DNA of 64,000 bases, taken from Tsuneonella deserti. Lineage in GTDB: Bacteria; Pseudomonadota; Alphaproteobacteria; Sphingomonadales; Sphingomonadaceae. The DNA lies in the NCBI RefSeq assembly GCF_014644315.1, contig NZ_BMKL01000001.1, positions 2,119,001-2,183,000 on the forward strand, given 5' to 3'. The translations under genes and the position numbers were made by a program. The notes under the pieces were generated by a model. It searched no databases and had not been told where the DNA came from. It worked only from the letters and a program-made list of their open reading frames with translations. Below are positions 26,163 to 35,246 of the stretch, one piece after another. The stretch's first letter is position 1. Every line of letters begins with the position of its first letter.

Positions 26163-28430
26163 TCAATCGGTATCGATGCCTTGGGCCTCTGCCCATGCCT
26201 GCAGTTCGCTGCGGAGGCTGGCGGTGGGGGATGACAGAAGCTGCTTCATGATCGCGGTAATCTGGGAAAGATCGACCTTGCGAACCAGTTCCTTGATCGG
26301 CCCGACCGCCACGGGGGTGATCGAGAAGCGGCGGAACCCCAGTCCGAGCAGCGCCAGCGCCTCCAGCCTGCGTCCGCCCATCTCTCCGCAGATGCCAAGG
26401 TCCACCCCGGATCCCGCGGTGGCCTGGGTGACCCGGGCCAGGAACCGCAGGATGGCGGGGCTGAGCCAGTCATACCGTTCGGCGAGCTTGGGATTGGCGC
26501 GGTCGGCCGCGAACAGGAACTGCGTGAGATCGTTCGTGCCGACCGACAGGAAACTGATCTTGGGCAGCAGGATATCGAGCGTTTCGGCCAGCGCGGGCAC
26601 CTCCAGCATCGCGCCGTACCGGATTGCCTCGGGAAGCAGCTTCTTCTGGCTCTTGAGATATGCGAGCTGCCGATCGAACACTGCCTTGGCGGCGTCGAAC
26701 TCCCACGGCTCGGACACCATGGGGAACATGACGTAAAGGGATTTGCCCGCGCTCGCTTCCAGCAGCGCGCGGGCTTGTGCCTTGAGCAATCCTTCTCGCT
26801 CGAGAGCGAGGCGGAGGGCTCGCCAGCCCATCGCCGGGTTCTCGTCGAATTCGCTCTGGGCCGAATCCAGGTAAGGCACGGCCTTGTCGCCACCGATATC
26901 GACCGTGCGGAAAATGACAGGACGGTCTCCCGCAGCGTCCAGCACGTCACGGTAGAGCCGGGTCTGGCGCTCGCGTGCGGGCATGGTGGCCGAGACGAGG
27001 AATTGAAACTCCGTACGGAACAGGCCGATGCCGTCGGCGCCAACCAGCGCCAGGTTTGCGATATCGTCGCGCAGGCCGGCGTTCATCATCACCTGAATGC
27101 GCGTGCCGTCGCGCGTGAACGGCTCGATGTCGCGCATCTCGGCATAGGCGGCCTGCCGCTGGCGCGAGAGGGCGAAGCGCTCCCGGAAGATGTCCACCGT
27201 CTGCTGGACCGGCCGGAAATGGGCCACTCCCTTGTCGGCATCGAGAAGCACCTCGTCACCTTCGGTGACTACCCCGCGCAGGCCTCGCACCCGGCCGAGC
27301 ACAGGCACGCCCATCGCGCGAGCGACGATGACCACGTGCGCGGTGAGCGATCCTTCCTCCAGAACCACGCCCTTCAACCGCCGCCGATCGTATTCGAGCA
27401 GTTCTGCCGGCCCGAGATTGCGGGCGATGAGGATGGTGTCGCGTTTCAACCCCTGGGTCGCCGCGGTGCCGAGCTGGCCCGAGACGATCCGCAGCAGCCG
27501 GTTCGAAAGGTCCTCCAGATCGTGCATCCGGTCAGCCAGCAGCGGGTCGTCGATCTCACGCATCCGCATCCGGGTGCGCTGCTGGACCCGCTCGATCGCC
27601 GCTTCTGCCGTGAGGCCGGAATCGATCGCCTCGTTGATCCGGCGGCTCCAGCCTTCGTCGTAGGCGAACATCTTGTATGTCTGGAGGATATCGTCGTGCT
27701 CGCCGCCAACACCGAATTCGGCCTGGCTTGCCATGACGTCGATCTGGTCGCGCATCTTGTCGAAAGCGCGATAGACCCGCTGGCGTTCTGCCTCGATATC
27801 ATCGGCCACGACCTGGTCGATATGCACGCGCGGCTGGTGGTACACGGCATGGCCACCGGCGATGCCCTTGACGAGGGTAAGACCCTGAACTGTCAGCGGT
27901 CCGGTGGCAGCTTCCCCGAGCGTGCCCGCTTCCTCGTCTACCAGGCCGGCATGAGCGATGAGCTCGGAGAGGACCATCGCCACCGTTTGCAGCGCCTCGA
28001 TCTCGACGTCCTCGTAGCGGCGGGGATCGGAATGCTGGACGCACAGCGTGCCCACCGCCCGCTCGCGGTAGACGATCGGAACGCCGGCGAAGGAGTGAAA
28101 CTTGTCCTCCCCCGTCTCCGGGCGGTAAGCGAAATCCGGGTGCGCGGCCGCTTCGGCCAGATTCAGCGTCTCGATCCGTTCGGCGATAATGCCGGTGAGA
28201 CCCTCGCCAATTGCAAGCCGGGTGACGTGAACCGCCTCCTGCTCGAGCCCGCGGGTCGCGAACAGCTCAAGCATCCCTTCCCGCAGGAGATAGATCGAGC
28301 ACACCTCGCTATGAAGTGTCTCCCCGATGATCTCGACCACCCGGTCCAGCTTGCCCTGCGGATGCAGGCGCGAAGCCATGACCTCGTGCAGCTGATTGAG
28401 GATCTGGCGGGCGGCGGCGGCGGCTGACAT
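26163..28430 (-). CDS. ptsP: Phosphoenolpyruvate-protein phosphotransferase PtsP (enzyme I-Ntr)
   Basis: 755 residues. An N-terminal GAF domain (about 20-160, with VCSIYLLREGMLELFATRG) is followed by an enzyme I module: the PEP-utiliser N domain, the swivelling phosphohistidine segment GSLTAHVVIVARAMGVPVLG, and the C-terminal TIM barrel with VGADGIGLFRTEFQFL, SVGTNDLTQFLFAADR and GICGEMGGR. It is the first enzyme of the nitrogen-related PTS and passes phosphate to NPr. The GAF domain is known to respond to nitrogen signals in relatives. Length is normal. Confidence 0.95.
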   Translation of the reverse strand: MSAAAAARQILNQLHEVMASRLHPQGKLDRVVEIIGETLHSEVCSIYLLREGMLELFATRGLEQEAVHVTRLAIGEGLTGIIAERIETLNLAEAAAHPDFAYRPETGEDKFHSFAGVPIVYRERAVGTLCVQHSDPRRYEDVEIEALQTVAMVLSELIAHAGLVDEEAGTLGEAATGPLTVQGLTLVKGIAGGHAVYHQPRVHIDQVVADDIEAERQRVYRAFDKMRDQIDVMASQAEFGVGGEHDDILQTYKMFAYDEGWSRRINEAIDSGLTAEAAIERVQQRTRMRMREIDDPLLADRMHDLEDLSNRLLRIVSGQLGTAATQGLKRDTILIARNLGPAELLEYDRRRLKGVVLEEGSLTAHVVIVARAMGVPVLGRVRGLRGVVTEGDEVLLDADKGVAHFRPVQQTVDIFRERFALSRQRQAAYAEMRDIEPFTRDGTRIQVMMNAGLRDDIANLALVGADGIGLFRTEFQFLVSATMPARERQTRLYRDVLDAAGDRPVIFRTVDIGGDKAVPYLDSAQSEFDENPAMGWRALRLALEREGLLKAQARALLEASAGKSLYVMFPMVSEPWEFDAAKAVFDRQLAYLKSQKKLLPEAIRYGAMLEVPALAETLDILLPKISFLSVGTNDLTQFLFAADRANPKLAERYDWLSPAILRFLARVTQATAGSGVDLGICGEMGGRRLEALALLGLGFRRFSITPVAVGPIKELVRKVDLSQITAIMKQLLSSPTASLRSELQAWAEAQGIDTD

Positions 28431-28600
28431 CGGTCCGGGGGACTACAGCAACGGCGCCGCTATGGGAATTCGCTCGATGTGTGAATTTGCCGGCCCGATC
28501 AAATGGCGCGCCCGGTGACTCGCTCACCAGCCGCCGAAGCGCGCCATCCCTCCCGTCGTCAACTGGGTGATCTTCTGCGAACCCAGGTCGTTGCCGACCC

Positions 28601-28759
28601 TTAAATCTGGTTCAGCTCCTCCTTGATGCGGAGCTTGGCCCGCTTGAGCCGCTGGATCGTCCCCGTGTCAGGCACCGGCCGGCCCATTTCCTCGCGCAGC
28701 CTGGCATCGAGGCCGGCATGCTTGGTCTGGAGTGCGCTGGTGTGGGACGAAGACAGCAT
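28601..28759 (-). CDS. YdcH (DUF465) family small protein
   Basis: 52 residues from ATG 28759, chosen because AGGAGA lies upstream; the longer open frame is unsupported. A pair of charged helices with LDARLREEMGRPVPD and the terminal KRAKLRIKEELNQI follows the YdcH/SlyX-like pattern of a short helical hairpin. The function of the family is unknown. A second, divergent YdcH-type gene begins about 200 bases away. The 170 bases between this gene and ptsP show no convincing feature. Confidence 0.8.
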   Translation of the reverse strand: MLSSSHTSALQTKHAGLDARLREEMGRPVPDTGTIQRLKRAKLRIKEELNQI

Positions 28760-28965
28760 TGCGTGTTCTCCTCTGCGGGTTGCGACCCTTTTGTGAGGCG
28801 ACTCGCGTCCACGCGGGCCGTCGAGCCGCACAGCCATGATAGAACCACATCAATCAGGTATTGCGAAGCCCCGCGATGGGCCTAAGCGACCAACCGCGCA
28901 GTGGCGCGCGACGAGCCGATTTCCAGCGGGAGATCGCGCTCGAGGCAGCATCGGGTGGGGACGAG

Positions 28966-29163
28966 GTGACCGAACAGGAGCTAAAAAAGCTGCTCGCTTC
29001 GCTCAGGACCGAGCATCGCGATCTCGACGCGGCGATCGACGCGCTGAGCGGAACGGGATCGACCGACCAGCTCCAGATAGCGCGTCTGAAAAAGCGCAAG
29101 CTGCGCCTCAAGGACCAGATCGCCATGGTCGAAGACCAGCTACTGCCCGACATCATAGCGTGA
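28966..29163 (+). CDS. YdcH (DUF465) family small protein
   Basis: 65 residues from GTG 28966 (GGTGGGGA upstream), the usual family length; an ATG at 28876 and a TTG at 28861 are in frame and would add residues that do not look like the family. The core EHRDLDAAIDAL and the closing ARLKKRKLRLKDQIA are standard DUF465 features. Cytoplasmic helical hairpin of unknown role. It is followed about 105 bases later by the DUF1465 gene. Confidence 0.8.
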   Translation: MTEQELKKLLASLRTEHRDLDAAIDALSGTGSTDQLQIARLKKRKLRLKDQIAMVEDQLLPDIIA

Positions 29164-29268
29164 ATCTGGAGTAAAAGCGTACCATCCAGGGACACCCCGA
29201 AATCGATTCGGGATTGTCTGGCACGAATTCTGGCGGCGCGGACTCTGCGGGGGTAGCGCAGCAGAACG

Positions 29269-29724
29269 ATGGTCATCACGAGCAACCTGAACAAGCCCAT
29301 CATCGAGGCTCTGTATTGCGAGGCCCTGGTTCTCGCCGACGAAGTTCGCGCCGCCTTCGATCTTGCCCCGCCGCGTTGCGGACATGAGGATCTGGTTCGC
29401 ATCGCATTGTCGGTCGAAGGGTTGCGAACGACCACGCGCATGATGCACCTGCTCGCATGGTTGCTGAACCAGCGCGCCTTCTTCGCGGGCGAGCTTTCCG
29501 AATTCCAACTTCGCCGGCACGGCGTGTTGCCGCCCGATCGCCCGTCTGATCCGGAGCAAATGGAACTGCTGGAGCCTGAAACCCGCGTGCTCATCGGTGA
29601 GACGGAGGCACTGCACGGCCGCGTCGCCCGGCTCGATGCAGCCTGGCGCGAAGGCTTTACAGTCCAGCCCGTCGGGGTGCAGCGCCTGCAAGAGCGCCTG
29701 AACCGCGCGCTGGGCTCCTTCTAG
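29269..29724 (+). CDS. DUF1465 protein (RcdA family)
   Basis: 151 residues, mostly helical, with SVEGLRTTTRMMHLLAWLLNQRAFF in the core and PDRPSDPEQMELL after it, typical of the alphaproteobacterial DUF1465 family. From memory, Caulobacter RcdA belongs to this family; it is an adaptor that brings the cell-cycle regulator CtrA to ClpXP for degradation. The same role here is inference. The TAG stop shares its CTAG bases with the convergent glpK stop. Confidence 0.85.
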   Translation: MVITSNLNKPIIEALYCEALVLADEVRAAFDLAPPRCGHEDLVRIALSVEGLRTTTRMMHLLAWLLNQRAFFAGELSEFQLRRHGVLPPDRPSDPEQMELLEPETRVLIGETEALHGRVARLDAAWREGFTVQPVGVQRLQERLNRALGSF

Positions 29725-31181
29725 ACCGCTTCCAGCGCGCGCTGCCAACGCGCCAACCGCTCGCTCCTGGCGGCATCATCCATATTTGGCGTGAAAGTGC
29801 GCAGCGGCCCGCGCATTGCTGCCAGCGCCTCGTCGAGGCTCGCGAAGACCCCGGCACCTACCGCCGCCAGGATCGCCGCTCCCAGCGCGGTGGTCTCGAC
29901 CATATCGGGCCGCTCGACCGTCAGGTCGAGAACATCCGCGAGGTCCTGCGCCATCCAGTCGTTCGCGCTCATGCCTCCGTCGATCCGCAGACGCTGCCAC
30001 GGCGCCCCGTCGGCAGCGAATGCGAGGGCAAGATCCTGCGTCTGATGCGCCATGGCCTCAAGAGCGGCGCGAGCGATCTGCGCCCGTCCGCTGGCAAAGC
30101 TGAGTCCGCTTATCGTGGCGCGGGCATCCGCCCGCCAATGGGGCGCGCCGAGCCCGGAGAGCGCGGGGACGATCGTGACCCCGCCACTGTCCGCGACCGA
30201 GCGGGCGAGGGCTTCGGTTTCGGCCGCGCTCGAAATAACTCCAAGAGAATCCCGCAGCCACTGCACGAGGCTGCCGGCCACGAACACAGACCCTTCGAGC
30301 GCGTAAGTGCGCTGTCCACCATTTTGCATGAGTATCGTGCCGAGCAGGCGGTGCGCGGACCTGGGAACCGTCCGTCCCATGTTGGTCAGCACGAACGCGC
30401 CCGTCCCGTAGGTCGCTTTGGTCTCTCCATGCGCGAAGCAGCCCTGTCCGATGGTCGCCGCCTGTTGGTCACCGGCCAGCCCCGTTATGGGCGTCGTGCC
30501 GCCGAGAGCGCGGGTCGCCGCAAGCAAACCGTGAGTGTCCACCACCCGGGGGAGGGCCCCGCGCGGCACTCCGAACAGCTCGCACAGGCCCTCGTCGAAC
30601 TGGGCACCGGGCAGAGCGAGCAACTGCGTGCGGCTGGCGTTGGAGGCGTCGGTAAGGTGCTCTCCTTCAGACAACTTCCACACCAGCCAGCTTTCGACCG
30701 TCCCCAGCGCCAGCCTTCCGGCCTCGGCCGCCGAGCGGACCTGGCCTTCGTTATCCAGCAGCCAGCGCATCTTGCTGGCCGAGAAATAAGGATCGAGCAG
30801 CAGACCGGTCTTTTGCTGCACCGCCTCCTCGTGACCTTCGTCCTTGAGCAGATTGCAGAAATCGGCCGTTCGCCGGTCCTGCCAGACGATCGCGCGGGCC
30901 AGCGGCTCGCCGCTCTGGCGGTCCCACGCGACCACTGTCTCGCGCTGATTGGCGATGCCGAGCGCGGCAATGCCGGAAGTCCCGATTTCGCCGGCGACCT
31001 GCTGGGCGCACGCCAGCGTGAGGCGCCAGATTTCCTGTGCGTCGTGCTCTACCCATCCGGGACGCGGGTAATGTTGGGTCAGTGGACGCTGCGCCACCGC
31101 GGCTACCCTGCCCTTCAGGTCGAAGGCGATCGCCCTGGTCGAAGTCGTACCGGAATCGAGAACAAGGACGTGATCGGACAT
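29721..31181 (-). CDS. glpK: Glycerol kinase
   Basis: 486 residues from ATG 31181 (GGGAGA upstream), the normal GlpK length. FGGY-family motifs: VLDSGTTSTRAIAFD at the N-terminus, NQRETVVAWD, GLAGDQQAATIGQGC, YGTGAFVLTN, the ATP-site DGGMSANDWMAQ and ALGAAILA. It phosphorylates glycerol to sn-glycerol-3-phosphate with ATP. No glpD or glpF is in the window. Divergent from the metallo-hydrolase gene; 51 bases separate the starts. Confidence 0.96.
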   Translation of the reverse strand: MSDHVLVLDSGTTSTRAIAFDLKGRVAAVAQRPLTQHYPRPGWVEHDAQEIWRLTLACAQQVAGEIGTSGIAALGIANQRETVVAWDRQSGEPLARAIVWQDRRTADFCNLLKDEGHEEAVQQKTGLLLDPYFSASKMRWLLDNEGQVRSAAEAGRLALGTVESWLVWKLSEGEHLTDASNASRTQLLALPGAQFDEGLCELFGVPRGALPRVVDTHGLLAATRALGGTTPITGLAGDQQAATIGQGCFAHGETKATYGTGAFVLTNMGRTVPRSAHRLLGTILMQNGGQRTYALEGSVFVAGSLVQWLRDSLGVISSAAETEALARSVADSGGVTIVPALSGLGAPHWRADARATISGLSFASGRAQIARAALEAMAHQTQDLALAFAADGAPWQRLRIDGGMSANDWMAQDLADVLDLTVERPDMVETTALGAAILAAVGAGVFASLDEALAAMRGPLRTFTPNMDDAARSERLARWQRALEAV

Positions 31182-31232
31182 GCGTATCTCCCGAGCGTGA
31201 CATGCGCAGCGCCCCGCTCCATATGCAAGATC

Positions 31233-32108
31233 ATGGCAGGCCCTCCTCCCAAGCCCTGGCCGACCGGCCTTACCGAACAGCTCGAGCCGCTGGTGCGCCG
31301 CGTGCTCGCGCCAAACCCATCGCCCTACACCTACACCGGCACGCAGACTTACATCGTGGGCAGCGAGGACCGGGTCGCGGTGATCGATCCGGGACCGGAC
31401 GATCCTTCGCACCTCGATGCACTGGCGCGCGCGATCGGCGACGCGCAGATCGCGGCGATCATGTGCACGCACACACACCGCGACCATTCGCCCGCCGCCG
31501 CTCCGCTGGCAGAGCGGACGGGAGCGCCGATCGTGGGCTGCGCGCCGCTGGTGCTCGATGATAGCGGCCCGCGCGCCGACGCCTCGTTCGACCGTGGCTA
31601 TTCGCCCGACCGGGTGCTGCTCGACGGGGAAGGAATGACCGGCCCGGGCTGGACGCTCACCGCGGTGCACACGCCTGGGCACACCTCGAACCATCTATGC
31701 TTCGCGCTGGAGGAAAGCGGTGCGCTGTTCACCGGCGACCACGTGATGGGCTGGTCCACCAGCGTCATCGTCCCGCCCGATGGCGACATGAGCGCCTACA
31801 TGGCCAGCCTCGACAGGCTCTATGGCCGCGCCGACCGGGTCTATTACCCCGCCCACGGGGCGCAGATCGACAACCCGCGCCAGCTCGTTCGCGGCATGAT
31901 CGGCCACCGCCGGCAGCGGGAGAACCAGATAATCCGTCTGTTGGCCGAGTACGGGCCGGCGAGCGCGGCCGATTTCGTGCCCCGGATGTACAAGGGCCTC
32001 GACCCCCGTCTGTCCGGTGCCGCCGAGATGAGCGTGACCGCTCACCTCGTCGATCTGGAACGGCGCGGCATGGTGACCCGTTCGGAAGACATATGGACCG
32101 GACAATGA
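31233..32108 (+). CDS. MBL-fold metallo-hydrolase (LACTB2-like)
   Basis: 291 residues. The metal-binding motif HTHRDH is at 80-85, with further ligands in HTPGHTSNHL and FTGDHVMGWST, and a C-terminal helical tail of the LACTB2/RNase-like branch. Members hydrolyse RNA or thioesters; the exact substrate is unknown. The start ATG 31233 follows glpK in the divergent orientation. The stop overlaps the next start by four bases, so the DUF4230 gene is co-translated. Confidence 0.9.
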   Translation: MAGPPPKPWPTGLTEQLEPLVRRVLAPNPSPYTYTGTQTYIVGSEDRVAVIDPGPDDPSHLDALARAIGDAQIAAIMCTHTHRDHSPAAAPLAERTGAPIVGCAPLVLDDSGPRADASFDRGYSPDRVLLDGEGMTGPGWTLTAVHTPGHTSNHLCFALEESGALFTGDHVMGWSTSVIVPPDGDMSAYMASLDRLYGRADRVYYPAHGAQIDNPRQLVRGMIGHRRQRENQIIRLLAEYGPASAADFVPRMYKGLDPRLSGAAEMSVTAHLVDLERRGMVTRSEDIWTGQ

Positions 32109-32788
32109 ATACCGAGCGGGAGGCGCTCGACGTGCGCCAGCCCGTCGTCGACGAGCGGCCCCTTGCCCGCATCCAGGCGGTGCCGTGGATGATCGTGATC
32201 GTGCTGCTGGCCGCGGTCGCCTGGCTCGGCTGGCGCGCGTTCTTCTATAACGAGGAGGGTGATCCCGTCGGCAGCGCCATGCTGGCGTTCGAGAAGCAGA
32301 ACTCGCTGAACGTCTTCTCAAGCCGGTTCGAGATCGTCGCCGAAAGCGAGAACGCGCAAGGCGTGCTCGGGATCGACATTCTCAAGAGCCGGCAGGCGAC
32401 GATCATCCCGGCAACGGTCACCTACCGCCTCGATCTCGGCAACATGGACCGCGACGCTTTCGCGTGGGACGACCGCAGCCAGACGCTGAACGTCGTGCTG
32501 CCTCCCTTGCGCATATCGCGCCCCAACCTCGACGAAGCGCAGGCGCGGGTGTTTACCGAGGGCAACTGGGTAACCGCCAACGCCCAGCGCAGCCTCTCGC
32601 GCAACAACTCGCTGCAGGCCGAGCGCAAGGCCGCGGTGTTCGCGAAAAACCCGCAAGTACTGGGCCTTGCCAAAAACGCCGCGAAGGAGGCGGTGCGCCA
32701 GAACCTCGCCATCCCGCTGCAGGTCGCTGGATACGAGAACGCGAAAGTATCGGTGCGTTTCGAAGGCGAGCGCCCACCCGCCGATTGA
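32105..32788 (+). CDS. DUF4230 membrane-anchored protein
   Basis: 227 residues: an N-terminal cytoplasmic stretch, one membrane segment at about 27-47 (VPWMIVIVLLAAVAWLGW), and a periplasmic DUF4230 domain (about 60-215). The repeating beta-strand region TIIPATVTYRLDLGNM and the final IPLQVAGYENAKVSVRFEGE match the family. Function unknown. It is coupled by an ATGA overlap to the upstream metallo-hydrolase, an arrangement that says little about mechanism. Confidence 0.82.
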   Translation: MNTEREALDVRQPVVDERPLARIQAVPWMIVIVLLAAVAWLGWRAFFYNEEGDPVGSAMLAFEKQNSLNVFSSRFEIVAESENAQGVLGIDILKSRQATIIPATVTYRLDLGNMDRDAFAWDDRSQTLNVVLPPLRISRPNLDEAQARVFTEGNWVTANAQRSLSRNNSLQAERKAAVFAKNPQVLGLAKNAAKEAVRQNLAIPLQVAGYENAKVSVRFEGERPPAD

Positions 32789-32844
32789 ACCGGCGGCGCT
32801 GATGGCGTAAATCGCCGCTGGGTCGCGGAAGGGGGAAACTTCCG

Positions 32845-33648
32845 ATGGCCACGCTAGCTGCACCGTTCGACCACGATGAGCCTGCCCGGCAGGAGCGCTT
32901 CTTCGCGGGCCTCGCCATATTCATGGCGCTGGTGATCGTCGCAGGCTTCCTGACCAATCTCCTCATGGGCCGATCGACTTTCGCATCCCCGCTCCGGGTG
33001 CACTTCCACGCGATCGCGTTCATGGGATGGACCACCATCTTCGTCCTGCAAAGCTGGCTCGCGACGCACGGACCGCTCGCACTTCACCGCAAGCTCGGCT
33101 GGATCGCGGTTGCATGGATGGGCCTGATGATCGCTGCCGGTCTGATGGTGATCGTCGCCGGCTTGCGCGAGGGTACCGCGCCGTTCTTCTTCCAGCCGCA
33201 GCATTTCCTCATCGCCAATCCGCTGTCGATTCTGCTGTTCGTCGGCTTCACGCTGGCGGCAGTGCGGATGCGCCACCGGACCGACTGGCACGCGCGTCTG
33301 CACATCGGCGGGATGACGATGATCATGGGGCCCGGCTTCGGCCGCCTGCTGCCGATGCCGCTCCTCATCCCGTACGCGTTTCAGGCCGCGGCCGGCGCGT
33401 CGGTGATCTTCCCGCTCATCGGGATGGCGCGCGACCTGAGGCGCTCGGGCAAGGTTCACCCGGCATGGTGGTTCTGCCTGGCCGGGCTCGCGGTGCTGAT
33501 CGCGCTGCCTGGGCTGCTCGCACCAACGAAGTTTGGCGACTCGCTGTATCGTGCCGTGACGGCAGGTTCGCCGGGCGCATCGGTGCCAGGCATGGCTTTC
33601 GCGCCGCCACCGCCTGATGGTGCACAGAGGCCGCGCCGGCCGAGTTGA
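32845..33648 (+). CDS. Conserved multi-spanning membrane protein, DUF2306-like
   Basis: 267 residues with about seven membrane helices, including LAIFMALVIVAGFLTNLLMG and IAVAWMGLMIAAGLMVIVAG. The histidine-containing loop VHFHAIAFMGWTTIF followed by LHRKLGWIA is reminiscent of DUF2306-type proteins. I do not recognise a defined function. The conserved histidines near membrane faces could bind heme or a metal, but that is speculation. GGGGGAAAC-like purine run precedes the ATG. Confidence 0.75.
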   Translation: MATLAAPFDHDEPARQERFFAGLAIFMALVIVAGFLTNLLMGRSTFASPLRVHFHAIAFMGWTTIFVLQSWLATHGPLALHRKLGWIAVAWMGLMIAAGLMVIVAGLREGTAPFFFQPQHFLIANPLSILLFVGFTLAAVRMRHRTDWHARLHIGGMTMIMGPGFGRLLPMPLLIPYAFQAAAGASVIFPLIGMARDLRRSGKVHPAWWFCLAGLAVLIALPGLLAPTKFGDSLYRAVTAGSPGASVPGMAFAPPPPDGAQRPRRPS

Positions 33649-33693
33649 GCGGCGATCTTTCCTACATGCACGTTTTCTGCCTTACCCTCGGGG

Positions 33694-34257
33694 ATGAAGA
33701 CTTATCCCCGCACCACTCGCCCTAGAGCCCGCCATCCGCGCGTGCCCGCTTTCGTGCCTGTCCCCCAGCGCGTCCGGCACGACGGGTGGACTCCCGAACG
33801 ACAGGCGCGCTTCCTCGCCGCGCTGGCGGTGACACGCTCGGTCTCCGCGGCCGCAAGGACAGTGGGAATGGCCCGCGAGACGGCCTATCGCCTGCGAACG
33901 AAGCGCGGCGCCGAAAGCTTCGCGCGTGCCTGGGACCAGGTTCTCGGTCGCGCCTCGGCAAATCGGAAGGTCTCACCCGAGGAGCGGGCCTTGCGCGCGA
34001 TGGGCACCCTGATCCAGCCACGCGTCTTTCGCGGCAAATGCACCGGCATCGCGCAAAAAGCCGACAATTCCGCGCTTCTGGGGCACCTCGCCGATCTCGA
34101 CCGGTCATGCGCGGCAGCCGACGGACCCGCCCGAAGGTCACAGAGTTTCGCGGGCAATCCGGCGGTCCACGCGGCGCCATTGCCCCGCCGCTCCCACCGC
34201 CCTATCTCGGCTCCGGGCGCACGTATTCTCGCGCCCGAGCGCGAAGGATTCCGATGA
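33694..34257 (+). CDS. Small protein with predicted helix-turn-helix, unknown function
   Basis: 187 residues. The segment WTPERQARFLAALAVTRSVSAAARTVGMARETAYRLR (31-67) contains a clear helix-turn-helix-like stretch that recurs in sphingomonad proteins I recall only as hypothetical. The remainder is basic and low in complexity, ending RISAPGARILAPEREGFR. Its stop overlaps the nadA start by four bases. It could be a regulator of nadA or an unrelated DNA-binding protein; this part of the frame after residue 130 may be poorly conserved. Confidence 0.6.
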   Translation: MKTYPRTTRPRARHPRVPAFVPVPQRVRHDGWTPERQARFLAALAVTRSVSAAARTVGMARETAYRLRTKRGAESFARAWDQVLGRASANRKVSPEERALRAMGTLIQPRVFRGKCTGIAQKADNSALLGHLADLDRSCAAADGPARRSQSFAGNPAVHAAPLPRRSHRPISAPGARILAPEREGFR

Positions 34258-35246
34258 CCGACCAGCCCCGCATCCCGCTCGCCGGCGCCGACCTGCTCGC
34301 CGAGATCGACCGCCTGCGCACGGAGCGCAACGCGGTGATCCTGGCGCATTATTACCAGAAGCCGGAAATCCAGGACATCGCCGACTTCGTGGGCGACAGC
34401 CTCGAACTCTCGCGCAAGGCGGCGGAGACCGACGCCGACGTGATCGCGTTCTGCGGGGTCAAGTTCATGGCCGATACCGCCAAGATTCTCTCCCCGCAGA
34501 AGATCGTCGTCCTGCCCGACATGGACGCCGGGTGCAGCCTGGAAGATTCCTGCCCTCCCGAGAAATTCCGGGCGTTCCGCGGGGCGCATCCCGATCACAT
34601 CGCGCTCACCTACATCAACTCCTCGATCGAGGTGAAAGCACTGTCAGACGTGATCGTCACCAGCTCATCGGCGGAGACGATCATCAGCCAGATCCCGCCC
34701 GAGCAGAAGATCATCTTCGGGCCCGACCGGCACCTTGGCGGCTATCTCAGCCGCAAGTTCGGGCGCGAGATGCTGCTGTGGCCGGGCGTGTGCATCGTGC
34801 ACGAGGCGTTCAGCGAAACCGAGCTCATGAAGCTGAAGGCTCAGCACCCCGATGCCCCGGTTGCCGCGCATCCCGAGTGCCCTCCGACGATCGTCGATCA
34901 CGCCGATTACGTCGGCTCGACCAGCGGCATCCTCCAGTTTGCCAAGACTTTCCCCGGCGACACGCTGATCGTCGCGACCGAGCCGCACATCATCCACCAG
35001 ATGGAACTCGCGCTGCCGGAGAAGACCTTCATCGGCGCCCCCGGCGCGGACGGAAACTGCAGCTGCAACATCTGCCCGTACATGGCGCTCAACACGATGG
35101 AGAAGCTCTACGCCGCGCTGCGCGACCTCGAACCCCGTATCGAGATCGAGGAAGGGCTGCGCCTCGCCGCCAAGAAGAGCCTCGACCGGATGCTGGAGAT
35201 GGCGAGCGGAACGATCGGCAAGGGCGACCTGGGGGCGCGCCCGTGA
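34254..35246 (+). CDS. nadA: Quinolinate synthase
   Basis: 330 residues from ATG 34254. The motifs AHYYQKPEIQDIADFVGDSL, FCGVKFMADTAKIL, HPECPPTIVDHADYVGSTSG and the cysteine-rich CSCNICPYMALNTMEKLY are diagnostic; three cysteines bind the 4Fe-4S cluster. NadA makes quinolinate from iminoaspartate and dihydroxyacetone phosphate in NAD synthesis. No nadB or nadC is adjacent. The stop overlaps the GTG start of the prolyl oligopeptidase. A frame extending upstream to 33786 is a shadow. Confidence 0.96.
   Translation: MTDQPRIPLAGADLLAEIDRLRTERNAVILAHYYQKPEIQDIADFVGDSLELSRKAAETDADVIAFCGVKFMADTAKILSPQKIVVLPDMDAGCSLEDSCPPEKFRAFRGAHPDHIALTYINSSIEVKALSDVIVTSSSAETIISQIPPEQKIIFGPDRHLGGYLSRKFGREMLLWPGVCIVHEAFSETELMKLKAQHPDAPVAAHPECPPTIVDHADYVGSTSGILQFAKTFPGDTLIVATEPHIIHQMELALPEKTFIGAPGADGNCSCNICPYMALNTMEKLYAALRDLEPRIEIEEGLRLAAKKSLDRMLEMASGTIGKGDLGARP

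Noticed and set aside
26775..28427. 550-residue plus-strand ORF opposite ptsP
   Set aside because: No recognisable domain, and it mirrors the codon bias of the intact ptsP gene.
28431..28600. Short open segment on the minus strand ending RFGGW upstream of ptsP
   Set aside because: Reads as about 25 residues without a start codon and overlaps nothing conserved; not supported as a gene.
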